64,000 bases of DNA from Niallia circulans NBRC 13626 (GTDB lineage Bacteria; Bacillota; Bacilli; Bacillales; Cytobacillaceae), in NCBI RefSeq assembly GCF_001591585.1, contig NZ_BCVE01000017.1:1-64000 (forward strand), read 5' to 3'. How positions within the stretch are numbered: position 1 is the stretch's first letter; each line of letters starts with the position of its first letter. The notes beneath the pieces were generated by a model. That model ran no database searches and was not told where the DNA came from. It saw only the letters and a list, made by a program, of their open reading frames with translations. Below are positions 44,439-53,605 of this stretch, piece after piece. The translations under genes were made by a program, and so were the position numbers.

Positions 44439-45404
44439 TTATTTGTAGTTGACATACACATCTTCTAGTAACATGGATGGGTCAGGCTGTTTACTATTTT
44501 TTGCAAATTCTACTGCATTGTCCACTGCCTTTTCCACTTCGTTCTCAATTTGTTCCACTTCTGTTTCCGTTAACAAATCATTGGCAAAAGCATATGCTTT
44601 AAAGATTTCAATACAATCTTCATCTACTGGCCACTTCTCACGATCTGTTTCTGATTTATATTTTTGTGCATCTCCTTCAAAGTGACCATAATTTCGATAC
44701 GTAACCGCTTCAATAAGAGTAGGACCTTCTCCATTTCTGGCTCGTTCCACTGCATCTTTAGCTGCATTATAAACAGCTACTAAGTCTTTTCCATCTACTC
44801 TTACTCCTGGAATACTATAGCCTGGTGCACGATCAATAATTTGTTTACAGGAAGTAGAATAATGATATGGAGTGGCTTCTCCGAAACCGTTATTTTCTAC
44901 TACAAAAACAACAGGCAGCTTTAAGATTGAAGCGATGTTAATTGCTTCATGAAATGTTCCATGATTATTGGAACCATCTCCAGAAAAGCAGACAGTTACG
45001 CTGTCTGTTCCCTCTACATAGGCTGTTAAAGCCGCACCAGCTGCAAGCGGAAATCCTCCACCGACAATGCCATTAGCCCCTAACATGCCAACGTCAAGGT
45101 CAGCAATATGCATAGAACCTCCTTTTCCTTTGCATATCCCTGTTTCTTTTCCAAAAATCTCTGCCATCATACTATTTAAGTCACAGCCTTTAGCCAGACA
45201 ATGACCATGACCTCTATGTGTACTCGTTATATAATCTTTATTCGTTAAATGTGCACATACACCTACAGCAATCGCTTCTTCTCCTGCATATAAGTGAACA
45301 AAACCTGGGATTGCCCCTGTTGAAAAAATCTTATGAACTTGATCTTCAAACTTCCTAATTTCATTCATTTTCGTATAGGCCCAATAAGCAGTTTCTTTCT
45401 TCAT
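44439..45404 (-). CDS. acoA: acetoin dehydrogenase E1 component, alpha subunit
   Basis: A 321-residue E1 alpha: TPP motif GDGSNNHGTFHEAINIAS near residue 143, ending in VVENN; also GFVHLYAGEEAIAVG and STHRGHGHCLAKG. Length and motifs match AcoA. First gene of the operon. Its upstream region has a cre site (45470-45483) overlapping a possible sigma-A type -35, but no -24/-12 sigma-54 element. AGGAAAG site before ATG. Confidence 0.93.
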   Translation of the reverse strand: MKKETAYWAYTKMNEIRKFEDQVHKIFSTGAIPGFVHLYAGEEAIAVGVCAHLTNKDYITSTHRGHGHCLAKGCDLNSMMAEIFGKETGICKGKGGSMHIADLDVGMLGANGIVGGGFPLAAGAALTAYVEGTDSVTVCFSGDGSNNHGTFHEAINIASILKLPVVFVVENNGFGEATPYHYSTSCKQIIDRAPGYSIPGVRVDGKDLVAVYNAAKDAVERARNGEGPTLIEAVTYRNYGHFEGDAQKYKSETDREKWPVDEDCIEIFKAYAFANDLLTETEVEQIENEVEKAVDNAVEFAKNSKQPDPSMLLEDVYVNYK

Positions 45405-45645
45405 TTTCTTTCCTCCATTCTATATTCCAGTATTAACACACTTCGATGATACAACATATTTTCTATTTTTGAAAGCGCTTAAAACATTGATAAATCAACA
45501 TTTCTAACCTTTGTCATCGATTGAAACGAGACAGACTTTCTCATTATTTCTCACTTTTCTCACCATCATTTTATTAAAAAAAGACGCATACTTTCTTAAG
45601 CAATAATTTCTTTGAAGAAAACTAATTATTATTAAACAAAAAAAA
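45405..45645. other. acoA upstream region
   Basis: Holds the cre site and likely promoter. I looked for TGGCAC-N5-TTGC (sigma-54) on the minus strand and found none. A plausible sigma-A type pair is TTTCAA, 17 bp, TATCAT, the -35 overlapping the cre. Confidence 0.5.
45470..45483. promoter_or_regulatory. cre site (CcpA) upstream of acoA
   Basis: TGAAAGCGCTTAAA matches the catabolite-responsive element consensus TGAAARCGYTTWCA in 12-13 of 14 positions, 66 bp upstream of the acoA start. Predicts repression of acetoin use by glucose. Confidence 0.8.
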
Positions 45646-45698
45646 GATTGGAGAATGTGCAAGACCACCATTTCGGTTGTCTTATTTATTCTCCAATC
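45646..45698 (-). terminator. terminator of acoR
   Basis: Two-part stem: GATTGGAGAA/TTCTCCAATC outside and AAGACCACC/GGTTGTCTT inside, followed on the minus strand by TTTTTTTTGTTT. It separates acoR from acoABCL. Confidence 0.9.
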
Positions 45699-45753
45699 AT
45701 ATAAATTTGTCTCATTTTTGTCTCACTATCTTCCAAACTGAGAATGTGAACAT

Positions 45754-47508
45754 TTATAAAAAATTTTTTATTTGATATTTTTTTATTTTTCTATAAAGAG
45801 TCGCACGAGACATATTTAGTTCTTTTGTTGCTTCTGACACATTTCCATGGTGTTTTTTTAGAGCGTTTGTAATTGCCTGAATTTCAAATTTAGTCTTCGG
45901 ATCCTTTCTATGGTACGATTTTTGCATATGTTTTTCTGCGATCATTACTTGCTCATACAACTGTTCTTCAGTTGGCGCATCCTCTTTATATAAAATTCTG
46001 CATCGATCTAGAGTATTATATAATTCTCGCACATTTCCATACCATTGTCCCTTTGAAAATAGTAATTTCCAATTTATTCTCCACTCTGGATGCCAATTGT
46101 TCTTGTCACAATAGTAATCAATCAGAGCAAGTATATCTTCGTTTCGTTCACGCAAAGGAGTAAGATAGATGGGATAGGCATAAATATAGTAGAATAAATC
46201 TTGATCTATTATCCCTTGCTCTACTAGATCACGGATATCTTTCGTGGAAGATGTGATAAAACGATAGGATTTGTGATGTTGTCTTTCCTTTTCCTGTAAG
46301 ATGGTTAAAAGCATTTGCTGGGAGGAAATCGAAAGTTCTCCAATCTCTTCCAAAAAAATCGTTGCTTCCTCGACCACTTGATGCCTTTTCTTAGTCAAAC
46401 GCTGCAGATCTGTAGAAAGAAACCTTTGAAGAATATCCTTAGTAAGCATCGAACAGTGTAATTTATAAAAAGGGGCCGTTGACTTTGGGCTATTTTCATG
46501 AATACAACTAGCAAGAAACTTTTTGCCAACACCAGTTTCTCCTACTAAATGTACCGTAGTATCCGTGGGGGCGACATTTTTAATAGATTCCAGCACTTGT
46601 TTGTAACTTTTGCTTAAACCTCTACTTCCATTCCAAACAAAGCTTGTTTCCGCACGGAGAGGTATTCGATATCCAATGAGTCGATGGTGGTGCATAATCG
46701 GAATATGTACGGCAGATACTGCACCAGTCTCTTGCGCGAATCGACTTAATGATGTGCCAATCCAATTTTGATATTTTTGCTGAAGATTTTTTGGAAGGGC
46801 ACAAATGTATTTATCAATGGTACAAACAATGTATTGTCCACTGCTTTGGAAAGTTGTTCGCAGCAAAAACTCCATATCCTCGTGCATCTTTTTTTTCCAA
46901 TCTAGTGAAATGGAATCAGCAATAAGCTTAACACATGCTAACACATATGGCTGGTTAATAGATTGATAGAGACTAGATACATTCAAAACTCCTATCATTT
47001 CTTTATGCTGGTTAAAAATTGGCGCGGCAGAACAATTCCATTGTTGAGATGCTTTCGAAAAATGTTCATACCCTCTAACCATCATGGGTTTTTTATATCT
47101 TGCCGCGAGACCAATTGCATTAGTTCCCACTTCTATTTCTCCCCATTTTGCTCCTTCTTTAAATCGGATCGTTTCTGCTGCAATGCTAATAGAATTTTCC
47201 CCTTCTTTATATAATATGTACCCATCTTTATCTGTTAAAATAATGACAAAACGCCAGCCTCGTAAAAATTTTTGTAAACGCTTAACATTTTGCTTAGCTA
47301 AAGTAATTAATAATTCATTTTCTGCCAATCTTTCTTCGAATTCCTCTGGGGTCAAGATACAATCAGTTATGCCATCATGTGGGTTTAAGCCTTTTTGCCG
47401 GCAAAGATGCCAAGATTCTTCAATCTCTGGAGTTAAATTTGCTGGTTCTAAAGATCCTTCTTGAATAAATCGTGTCCACACTTCCTTTGTATCTACTTTA
47501 CCAGTCAT
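45754..47508 (-). CDS. acoR: AcoR-like transcriptional activator lacking the sigma-54 contact loop
   Basis: A 584-residue regulator with AcoR architecture: GAF-like sensor (~80-200), AAA+ domain (~295-510) and Fis-type HTH (SEATKELNMSRATLYRKIKKY) at the end. The AAA+ part is degenerate: Walker A GETGVGKK (323-330) is kept, but the GAFTGA loop between it and Walker B is absent (that stretch is about 7 residues short), Walker B reads IFLEEIGEL instead of FLDEI, and the arginine of DLYYRL is lost (DLFYYIY, 437-443). It is therefore unlikely to activate sigma-54 polymerase. It lies directly upstream of acoABCL on the same strand, from which its own terminator separates it. Confidence 0.85.
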   Translation of the reverse strand: MTGKVDTKEVWTRFIQEGSLEPANLTPEIEESWHLCRQKGLNPHDGITDCILTPEEFEERLAENELLITLAKQNVKRLQKFLRGWRFVIILTDKDGYILYKEGENSISIAAETIRFKEGAKWGEIEVGTNAIGLAARYKKPMMVRGYEHFSKASQQWNCSAAPIFNQHKEMIGVLNVSSLYQSINQPYVLACVKLIADSISLDWKKKMHEDMEFLLRTTFQSSGQYIVCTIDKYICALPKNLQQKYQNWIGTSLSRFAQETGAVSAVHIPIMHHHRLIGYRIPLRAETSFVWNGSRGLSKSYKQVLESIKNVAPTDTTVHLVGETGVGKKFLASCIHENSPKSTAPFYKLHCSMLTKDILQRFLSTDLQRLTKKRHQVVEEATIFLEEIGELSISSQQMLLTILQEKERQHHKSYRFITSSTKDIRDLVEQGIIDQDLFYYIYAYPIYLTPLRERNEDILALIDYYCDKNNWHPEWRINWKLLFSKGQWYGNVRELYNTLDRCRILYKEDAPTEEQLYEQVMIAEKHMQKSYHRKDPKTKFEIQAITNALKKHHGNVSEATKELNMSRATLYRKIKKYQIKNFL

Positions 47509-47772
47509 TAGTATCCCCCTTATTCTCGTTATTACATCGAATCTTTATTTGTATTATAACAGGAGTACTTTTTTAGTAAAAGGTTTCCGTTCTTACTCTT
47601 TGTAACTTATTTACATTAAAAAAGGGATTTGTTACAAAAAAATATTCTTATTTTAAGAATGATCTCTGGGCCAATTGTTATTAAAACGTAATTTCCTTTC
47701 AAGCTTCTAATCCACAAGTTTTGGAACCTTGCAGAACATCAGCTTGTATGTATAGAGCAATCTATATTAAAA
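47509..47772. other. acoR upstream region
   Basis: About 260 bases upstream of acoR with its GGGGGAT ribosome binding site; no further gene or repeat seen. Confidence 0.35.
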
Positions 47773-47838
47773 AAAAGAGAGAAAGTTCCCATCAATGGAG
47801 ACTTTCGTTTCCCCCACTGATGGATAACTTCTCTTTTA
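47773..47838 (-). terminator. terminator of the GntR/ABC operon
   Basis: Long stem with small bulges (GAGAAAGTT-CCCATCA against TGATGG-AACTTCTC), followed on the minus strand by TTTTTTTT. It lies about 70-130 bp past the permease stop. Confidence 0.85.
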
Positions 47839-47904
47839 CTTACTGTCTTCTCCAGTTTTTCATTCTGTACCTACATCTTTTGTTGGATATTAAAGATATT
47901 TATA

Positions 47905-48510
47905 TTAAAATACTTTTCGCTGGTAAATCACTGTCGCAACTCCCCATGAGGCTAAATAGACAACAAGAATAAAAATGGTCGCTCCTGTATATAAAGTTGG
48001 AAGGGATAAATTGATAATAAAATCTGTTATACTGGTTAAATGTTCCGCTAGAAAGGTAACGACTCTAGGCCCTATGGCTGATAAAACAAGAAAACTGATA
48101 ATAACAACTGTTGTAATATAGCCAGGCTTAAGCATATAGAACAATGGAAAGGTGAAAGCAGCAAACAGCAAGAAAAAACCACTCCCAACGGCAATATCTG
48201 TAAGTGTAAATGGTTTATTAAAAAGAAACAAGGCTGCACTTGTCAGTAGAATAGACGCTAACATATACACAACTGCTCCAATATAGCGTGATGCAATGAT
48301 TTCCTTTCGTGTATAAGGTAAGGAATTTAATAATATATTTGTCTCTGCTTTTTCATCATATGCATATGCATTAAACGGGATAAAAATACTAGCGACGAGA
48401 AAAATGAAAACAGAGTCTATATTCATCACAATAAAAAATACGATAAAAGGGATAAATACTAAGAGTTGCCTTTTCTGAAGGATTGCATCACGTCTTATTA
48501 AATTAAACAT
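47905..48510 (-). CDS. ABC-2 type permease subunit
   Basis: A 201-residue membrane protein with six hydrophobic segments and the DEKAETNILLNSLPYTRKEII block common in ABC-2 permeases of the YtrC/BcrB kind. It overlaps the ATPase gene by 8 bp. Pairing with the ATPase and a YtrA-type GntR suggests export or cell-envelope stress function; the substrate is unknown. Confidence 0.82.
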   Translation of the reverse strand: MFNLIRRDAILQKRQLLVFIPFIVFFIVMNIDSVFIFLVASIFIPFNAYAYDEKAETNILLNSLPYTRKEIIASRYIGAVVYMLASILLTSAALFLFNKPFTLTDIAVGSGFFLLFAAFTFPLFYMLKPGYITTVVIISFLVLSAIGPRVVTFLAEHLTSITDFIINLSLPTLYTGATIFILVVYLASWGVATVIYQRKVF

Positions 48511-49369
48511 ATTGCATTCCTCCTTTTGTGTAGTACATAATATCTTCTAATGTCGCATGTTCGATCACAACACTATCACCAAATACCTGATCCACTTCTT
48601 TTCGATTATCTGTTAATGCCACAAACCCCGTCGGACCACGATTTAGATGAACAAAGCTTTTTTCTGTGTCTCTATCCAGTAAATCTAGTCCTCCCTTAAC
48701 AACTGCATAGTTCTCTGCGATATCTAGTATTGATTGATTAAAAATCAATTCTCCTCTTTGTATGAAGGCAATATAATCGGCAATACGATCTAAATCAGTT
48801 GTAATATGAGTGGAGAAAAACAAAGTTCGATTACCATCGACCATTAACTCTTGTAACAGATTCAACAGTTCTCTCCTAAAGATAGGATCCAAGCCTGCTG
48901 TAGGTTCGTCCATAATGATTAATTCGGCATGATGGGATAAAGCTATTGCTAAAGATGCTTTCATCTGCATTCCTTTTGAAAAAGTCTTAATAGCCTTTTT
49001 TTGTGGTAACTCAAATTTTTCTACATAATGATAAAATAATTTATCATCCCATTGTTTGTATGCAGGTCCCACAATGCGTTTTATATCGATTAAGTTCAGC
49101 CCTTCAAAAAATACATTACCATCATATACAAAGCCAATCCGTTCCTTTATTGCCTTTTCATGTGTTTGATAATCCAACCCAAAGAGTTTCACTTGGCCAG
49201 CATCTGGTTTTAATAAATTCATCATCATCTTAATTGTAGTTGATTTCCCAGCTCCATTTTCGCCAATAAAACCCGTTATAAAGCCTTTTTTCACTTCTAA
49301 ATTTATATTATTAACAGAAAAACCCTTGAATTTCTTCGTGGCATTCCTTAACTCCACCACATTTTCCAT
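48503..49369 (-). CDS. ABC transporter ATP-binding subunit (YtrB-like)
   Basis: About 288 residues: Walker A GENGAGKST near residue 36, Q-loop region, signature variant FSKGMQMK, Walker B LIIMDEPTAGLDP, H-loop STHI. The C-terminal ~60 residues form the extension typical of ABC-2 drug or lantibiotic exporters. ATG 49369 lies 8 bases after GAGGAG, just past the gntR stop (overlap avoided); GTG 49378 would sit on that site. Works with the permease downstream. Confidence 0.88.
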   Translation of the reverse strand: MENVVELRNATKKFKGFSVNNINLEVKKGFITGFIGENGAGKSTTIKMMMNLLKPDAGQVKLFGLDYQTHEKAIKERIGFVYDGNVFFEGLNLIDIKRIVGPAYKQWDDKLFYHYVEKFELPQKKAIKTFSKGMQMKASLAIALSHHAELIIMDEPTAGLDPIFRRELLNLLQELMVDGNRTLFFSTHITTDLDRIADYIAFIQRGELIFNQSILDIAENYAVVKGGLDLLDRDTEKSFVHLNRGPTGFVALTDNRKEVDQVFGDSVVIEHATLEDIMYYTKGGMQYV

Positions 49370-49374
49370 CCTTC

Positions 49375-49746
49375 TCACTCCTCATACAAAATATTGAATA
49401 ACTGCAGTAAATCCTCATATGGCAAGCCGATTTCTTTACTATTGGCGATAACAGCACTTAGCTGTTCTTCAATAACCTTTAATTTCTTCTCTCTGATTAC
49501 ATCTAAATTCTGCTCGGCTACAAACGATCCTTTACCAACAATCGAGTAAATAAAACCAGCTTTCTCTAATTCTTCATATGCTCGTTTTGTTGTAATCACA
49601 CTTATTTGCAAGTCTTTAGCTAAGTTGCGTATGGAAGGCAGCGCTGTTCCTTCCTTTAGTTCCCCTGCTAAGATAGACGATTTAATTTGATTGGTAATTT
49701 GTTCATAAATCGGCTCCTTTGAACTGTTCGAAATAATTATTTGCAT
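49375..49746 (-). CDS. GntR-family repressor, YtrA subfamily
   Basis: About 123 residues: N-terminal winged HTH (PIYEQITNQIKSSILAGELKEG, LPSIRNLAKDLQISVITTKRAYEELEKAGF, GKGSFVAEQ) and a short helical C-terminus, the YtrA type without an effector domain. ATG 49746 follows GAGGGA by 5-6 bases and gives the MQIIISNSS start common in this family; ATG 49773 would add nine basic residues. It autoregulates the ABC operon through the palindrome at 49779-49811. Confidence 0.9.
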   Translation of the reverse strand: MQIIISNSSKEPIYEQITNQIKSSILAGELKEGTALPSIRNLAKDLQISVITTKRAYEELEKAGFIYSIVGKGSFVAEQNLDVIREKKLKVIEEQLSAVIANSKEIGLPYEDLLQLFNILYEE

Positions 49747-49778
49747 GCTTATCCCTCTTTTTTTATCTTTCATACTTA

Positions 49779-49811
49779 ATATAATGTATATATACTATAT
49801 ATACATTATAT
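49779..49811. promoter_or_regulatory. perfect 33-bp palindrome, GntR (YtrA-type) operator
   Basis: ATATAATGTATATATA, a central C, and its exact complement. It lies 33-65 bp upstream of the gntR start, overlapping the likely -10/-35 region, the position expected for autorepression. Confidence 0.85.
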
Positions 49812-49953
49812 ACAAAATCACCTTATAGTGCAACCGCCATTTACATTATTTATGTTATATGGCCACTTACTAAGAATTAACGAATTTTTAAACACCTACA
49901 TTTAGGCTAATCCAAAAATGAATTTTCTTGTTATCTAAGTGAATAAAGGAAAA

Positions 49954-49995
49954 AAAGAGCTTATGCGATCATTAGATTATCAACATAAGCTCTTT
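49954..49995 (-). terminator. terminator of the 85-aa membrane protein gene
   Basis: Perfect stem AAAGAGCTTATG/CATAAGCTCTTT, followed on the minus strand by TTTTTTT. Confidence 0.88.
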
Positions 49996-50034
49996 GTAAG
50001 AAATTGTTTGCTTTTGATTACCGAACCTTCCCGT

Positions 50035-50292
50035 TCAATTTTTAGTTTTCGGCAAATATTTTGTGAAATAAGCTGCCAGTAATAACAAAACACCATTAAT
50101 GAGCCAAACAGCCAGTCCCCCATACTTAAACCAAATAGCTAATAAGCAGTTTATACTTATAAGAAAAAAGCAAATTGGTGTTAACACACTTTTAAATCCA
50201 GTTACACCTGCTTTTTTTCTTTGTTTAATCACACTAATTATAGAAAAAACAAGAATAATTACAAATACAACTGATAAAATTTGCTCCACCAT
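50035..50292 (-). CDS. small three-helix membrane protein, unknown
   Basis: About 85 residues with three hydrophobic segments and a basic loop (KQRKKAGVTG). ATG 50292 lies after AGGAGCG; the start at 50313 would add seven residues before that site. Monocistronic with its own terminator. Family not recognised. Confidence 0.6.
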   Translation of the reverse strand: MVEQILSVVFVIILVFSIISVIKQRKKAGVTGFKSVLTPICFFLISINCLLAIWFKYGGLAVWLINGVLLLLAAYFTKYLPKTKN

Positions 50293-50450
50293 AATCACGC
50301 TCCTGTCTTCCACTTGTTATCTTTTAGTACGATGCAGAATGGAATTAGTTTCACTCAAAAAGAGAATAAACCCCTGTTAGTACTAAGTGGATTCCTCACA
50401 TATAAATAATATTTTAGACAAGACACATACTATAAACGGAGGTGAAATAC

Positions 50451-50600
50451 ATGAAAACTAAGGATAATTTTCTAGAAGGTGCCAAAATTACGGATGATGC
50501 TCATACATATGGGCCGCCAAATGGTGGAAGTGAAAAACATCATTCGCCTCAGTCTGTTCCAAATAGAGAAGCAGCTAAAACCAGCAAGGAACAGAAATAG
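50451..50600 (+). CDS. small hydrophilic protein, 49 aa
   Basis: ATG 50451 has ACGGAGGTGA upstream and the gene ends in TAG with a strong terminator 47 bp later, so it is a genuine gene although very short. The product is hydrophilic, with Gly/Pro/His/Lys (DDAHTYGPPNGGSEKHH), and unstructured in appearance, like many small spore or stress proteins of Bacilli. Identity unknown. Confidence 0.6.
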   Translation: MKTKDNFLEGAKITDDAHTYGPPNGGSEKHHSPQSVPNREAAKTSKEQK

Positions 50601-50646
50601 GATAGGGAAGTTTCTTTTTTTACAGAAAAATAAATTATATCTAAAT

Positions 50647-50680
50647 GACAGACCAACTAACAAAGTATGGTCTGTCTTTT
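50647..50680 (+). terminator. terminator of the 49-aa gene
   Basis: Stem GACAGACCA/TGGTCTGTC followed by TTTTTGC. Confidence 0.85.
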
Positions 50681-50810
50681 TGCTGTTAAAGGAAGAGTTA
50701 TTTCCTTTCCTACTGTTTATTCCTTTTTAGAAAAGGCTATATATTAGTAACTAATAAATAACTTTTATTGGCTTTACTGTTATTATAAGAATTAGTTGAG
50801 GAGGTGCAGT

Positions 50811-51590
50811 ATGACTAATCACATAAAATTTCAGTGGCGTGTGACAAAATACAATCCAGCGTTTCGGGATGAAAATGGCTATTTTACTTTAACGGAGGAA
50901 TGGACTTCCCCTACCCAGATTGGAGAGATCATTAACGGTAAAAAATTCACTTTAGATGAATATCTTCAAGTCGAGAATGCTTATGTTGAGGCTGTTATGA
51001 AATTCTTGGAAGAAAGCGGGGTTCATTCATTAAGAATTTTAAACGCAACAAAACAGGGAATCTCAGAAGAGGACTTGACCGCTTCCTTATATGAAGATGC
51101 ATTTGATCAGTTAGTACTGCAAGAAGACATGCGTGTAGAGAGGAAGGAAATTCGCCTTATTTGCAAAATGGTTTTGCGAAATTTCCTTGGATGTCAGTTA
51201 TATGCTAAAGATAAATTCTTTGTGCATTTTGGATGGGATTACTATATGTACATAGGTTCTTACGTTAATTGCCCATCTGCTATCGATTATGCGACAAGTA
51301 ACGGACTTTTTGTTGAGACATTTCAATCCCCTTACTATTTTTCCGAGGAAGAAACGATCAGGCAAGTACAATGGTATGAAATCGACGATCCCTCCATGAT
51401 AATTGCAGGAGAAGAACAACTTCCAGCTATCCCACTTGATGAGTATCGAAGCCTTTTTAATTTATCAAGCGAACATCCCGTTATTGGAACTTTTGCTATT
51501 AACGAAGGCCAATTGGATTTTTTCCAAAAACATTTGCAACACAACATGGACATAAACAAATATGCCTATAGCCTTTGGGCTGGCTATTAA
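50811..51590 (+). CDS. hypothetical protein, 259 aa
   Basis: A soluble protein, N-terminal beta-rich (FQWRVTKYNPAFRDENG) and the middle helical, with aromatic-rich strands (FGWDYYMYIGSY). ATG 50811 is preceded by GAGGAGGTG. I do not know the family, and there is no adjacent gene to suggest a role. No lesion seen. Confidence 0.65.
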   Translation: MTNHIKFQWRVTKYNPAFRDENGYFTLTEEWTSPTQIGEIINGKKFTLDEYLQVENAYVEAVMKFLEESGVHSLRILNATKQGISEEDLTASLYEDAFDQLVLQEDMRVERKEIRLICKMVLRNFLGCQLYAKDKFFVHFGWDYYMYIGSYVNCPSAIDYATSNGLFVETFQSPYYFSEEETIRQVQWYEIDDPSMIIAGEEQLPAIPLDEYRSLFNLSSEHPVIGTFAINEGQLDFFQKHLQHNMDINKYAYSLWAGY

Positions 51591-51849
51591 GCCATTAGAA
51601 AGAGGAATTTATTGTTTTCCTCTTTTTAATGGCTGCTTCTTTTCTTATAATTTCTTCTCCTTTTCAGGCACCGTTATTCTATAATAAATCCAGCGTCACT
51701 TTTAACTTGGAAAAACATCATCAAAAGCACATCCATATTAGCTTCTCTATTCATAACTTTCGTTGTTAAATACTTTTTTTATAATTCCCTTTATCCTTTT
51801 TTTCCATTATAATTCTACTTACAAATATATACAAAGGAGAGTGGGGAAA

Positions 51850-52626
51850 ATGGGAAGCTATCAAAGTGAATCCGATAATTGGAATGCGGATTTATATGAT
51901 AATAAACATTCTTTTGTTTCAAAATTCGGTAATAATTTAGTCGAGCTATTAGCTCCAAAGCAAGGCGAAAAAATTCTTGACCTTGGCTGTGGGACAGGTG
52001 ATTTAACGAATACCATCCACAAATATGGGGTAGAAATATTAGGTATCGACAAATCGGAAAATATGATAAACCAAGCCCTTAATAAATACCCTAGTCTAAC
52101 TTTTATGGTTCGTGATGCTACAAGCTTGGATTATCTAAATGAATTTGATGCTGTATTCTCTAATGCCACTCTCCATTGGGTACACCCTCCTATCCAAGCA
52201 TTAAAAGGTATCTACCAATGTTTAAAACAAGGTGGAAGATTTGTAGCTGAATTTGGCGGAAAAGGCAATGTAGAAACAATAACAAATGAAGTGATAAAGC
52301 AAATAAAGCAAGCAGGATTCCCGTTCGGCGCAGAGCATTTCCCTTGGTTTTACCCAAGTGTCGGGGAGTATTCAAATTTAATGGAAAAAGTCGGATTCCG
52401 GGTTACCTTTGCACAACACTTTGATCGACCAACTCCATTAGTTGGGGAAAATGGCTTAAGAAATTGGATTGACATGTTTGGAAGCCAACTGTTTCATGAT
52501 ATTCCATCAGAAGCTATGAACGAAATTATTGCGAAGGCTGAAAAAAATGTAAAGGATACTTTATATATTGATGGAAAATGGATGGCTGACTATAAAAGGA
52601 TTCGAGTAATTGGCGTAAAAGAATAA
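51850..52626 (+). CDS. class I SAM-dependent methyltransferase (UbiE/Tam-like)
   Basis: A 258-residue methyltransferase: motif I ILDLGCGTGDLTNTI near residue 40, acidic VEILGIDKSENMI, VRDATSLDYL, FDAVFSNATLHWVHPP (motif IV) and FVAEFGGKGNV. Closest in layout to trans-aconitate methyltransferase-like proteins, which share the ATLHW motif; the true substrate is unknown. ATG 51850 with GGAGAGTGGGG upstream; the earlier ATG at 51763 would add 29 hydrophobic residues that are not part of the family. Confidence 0.85.
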   Translation: MGSYQSESDNWNADLYDNKHSFVSKFGNNLVELLAPKQGEKILDLGCGTGDLTNTIHKYGVEILGIDKSENMINQALNKYPSLTFMVRDATSLDYLNEFDAVFSNATLHWVHPPIQALKGIYQCLKQGGRFVAEFGGKGNVETITNEVIKQIKQAGFPFGAEHFPWFYPSVGEYSNLMEKVGFRVTFAQHFDRPTPLVGENGLRNWIDMFGSQLFHDIPSEAMNEIIAKAEKNVKDTLYIDGKWMADYKRIRVIGVKE

Positions 52627-52634
52627 TAAAGTCT

Positions 52635-52662
52635 AGCGAGGAGAGAGAAGGTTTTCCTCGCT
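52635..52662 (+). terminator. hairpin after the methyltransferase gene
   Basis: Stem AGCGAGGA/TTCCTCGCT followed by CTCTTTG. The U-run is weak. Confidence 0.5.
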
Positions 52663-52734
52663 CTCTTTGAATAGCTGGCTGCCAAAGTCCTTCTAATTTT
52701 CTCTCTAATAGGTGTAGAGATATTATTTTCACAA

Positions 52735-53502
52735 CTATGCTTTTATATAAATAGCGTATTTTTTAGGATTGTTAAACCCAAATTTATTAGCTAAATTTAC
52801 GGACGCACGATTATCAACATCACAATCCCATCGCGGCTGAATATTGATAGAAAGACAATAATCGATAAATCGTTGCGAAACAAGACTTGCAACCCCTTTT
52901 CCTCTGTACGCTGGGTCTGTTATTATATCTATTTCTGCATAGTTATTAGATTTAAAAATAGAAACTGCTTCCCCAATTATCCGATTTTTATCTTTCACAC
53001 AAAAACCAATTCCGTTTTGAAGAAAATTCTCTTTAGAATCCCAATACTCCTCATAATATTTTTCATTGAATTCTAAACTATTTTCAATTAAGCAAGAATT
53101 AATTCGATAAACATCATACGGACTAGCTATTGTTGTCCTATTACTATACGTTTTTAAATCAAAGGAATAAGCAATACGGTCGATTCTTCTTACTCGCTTA
53201 TTTAGAAACTTCTCTATTGCCTGCTCCCATACGATTCCATTGGAAAATAACGTAAATCTATTACCCTTTAAAACTGTTTTCTCAAAAAGATCAATTAAAT
53301 GCTCCATAAATAGCTCGTTCGAAGGACAACCTGTCACAAAAAACAAGCCTGAAGCTGTTTGAAAAAGCAATGAATGATAATTCGTACAGTCACTATATAC
53401 AGTACCCTCTATCATGAAATCTAATATACTATGGGCAAATGTTGGAGCTTCCCTAATCTCTTTTTTTATTATAGAATACTGATCTATTGGTACCTTAATC
53501 AT
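52735..53502 (-). CDS. GNAT_acetyltran-family acetyltransferase (ZmaR-like)
   Basis: A 255-residue protein with a unique N-terminal half and a C-terminal GNAT fold: acetyl-CoA motif IITDPAYRGKGVASLV near residue 205 and the closing NLANKFGF. The length and two-part layout fit the PF12746-type family, which includes the zwittermicin A self-resistance acetyltransferase ZmaR; most members have unknown substrates. AAAGGTG upstream of the ATG. Confidence 0.72.
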   Translation of the reverse strand: MIKVPIDQYSIIKKEIREAPTFAHSILDFMIEGTVYSDCTNYHSLLFQTASGLFFVTGCPSNELFMEHLIDLFEKTVLKGNRFTLFSNGIVWEQAIEKFLNKRVRRIDRIAYSFDLKTYSNRTTIASPYDVYRINSCLIENSLEFNEKYYEEYWDSKENFLQNGIGFCVKDKNRIIGEAVSIFKSNNYAEIDIITDPAYRGKGVASLVSQRFIDYCLSINIQPRWDCDVDNRASVNLANKFGFNNPKKYAIYIKA

Positions 53503-53605
53503 ATTACAACACCTTTTGCAAAATAATTATCTCTATGTCATCATAATGATGAATTCTTTAATCAATATGTGAAATCTATATCTTCCTTCCTATCATTTCT
53601 TTCAT

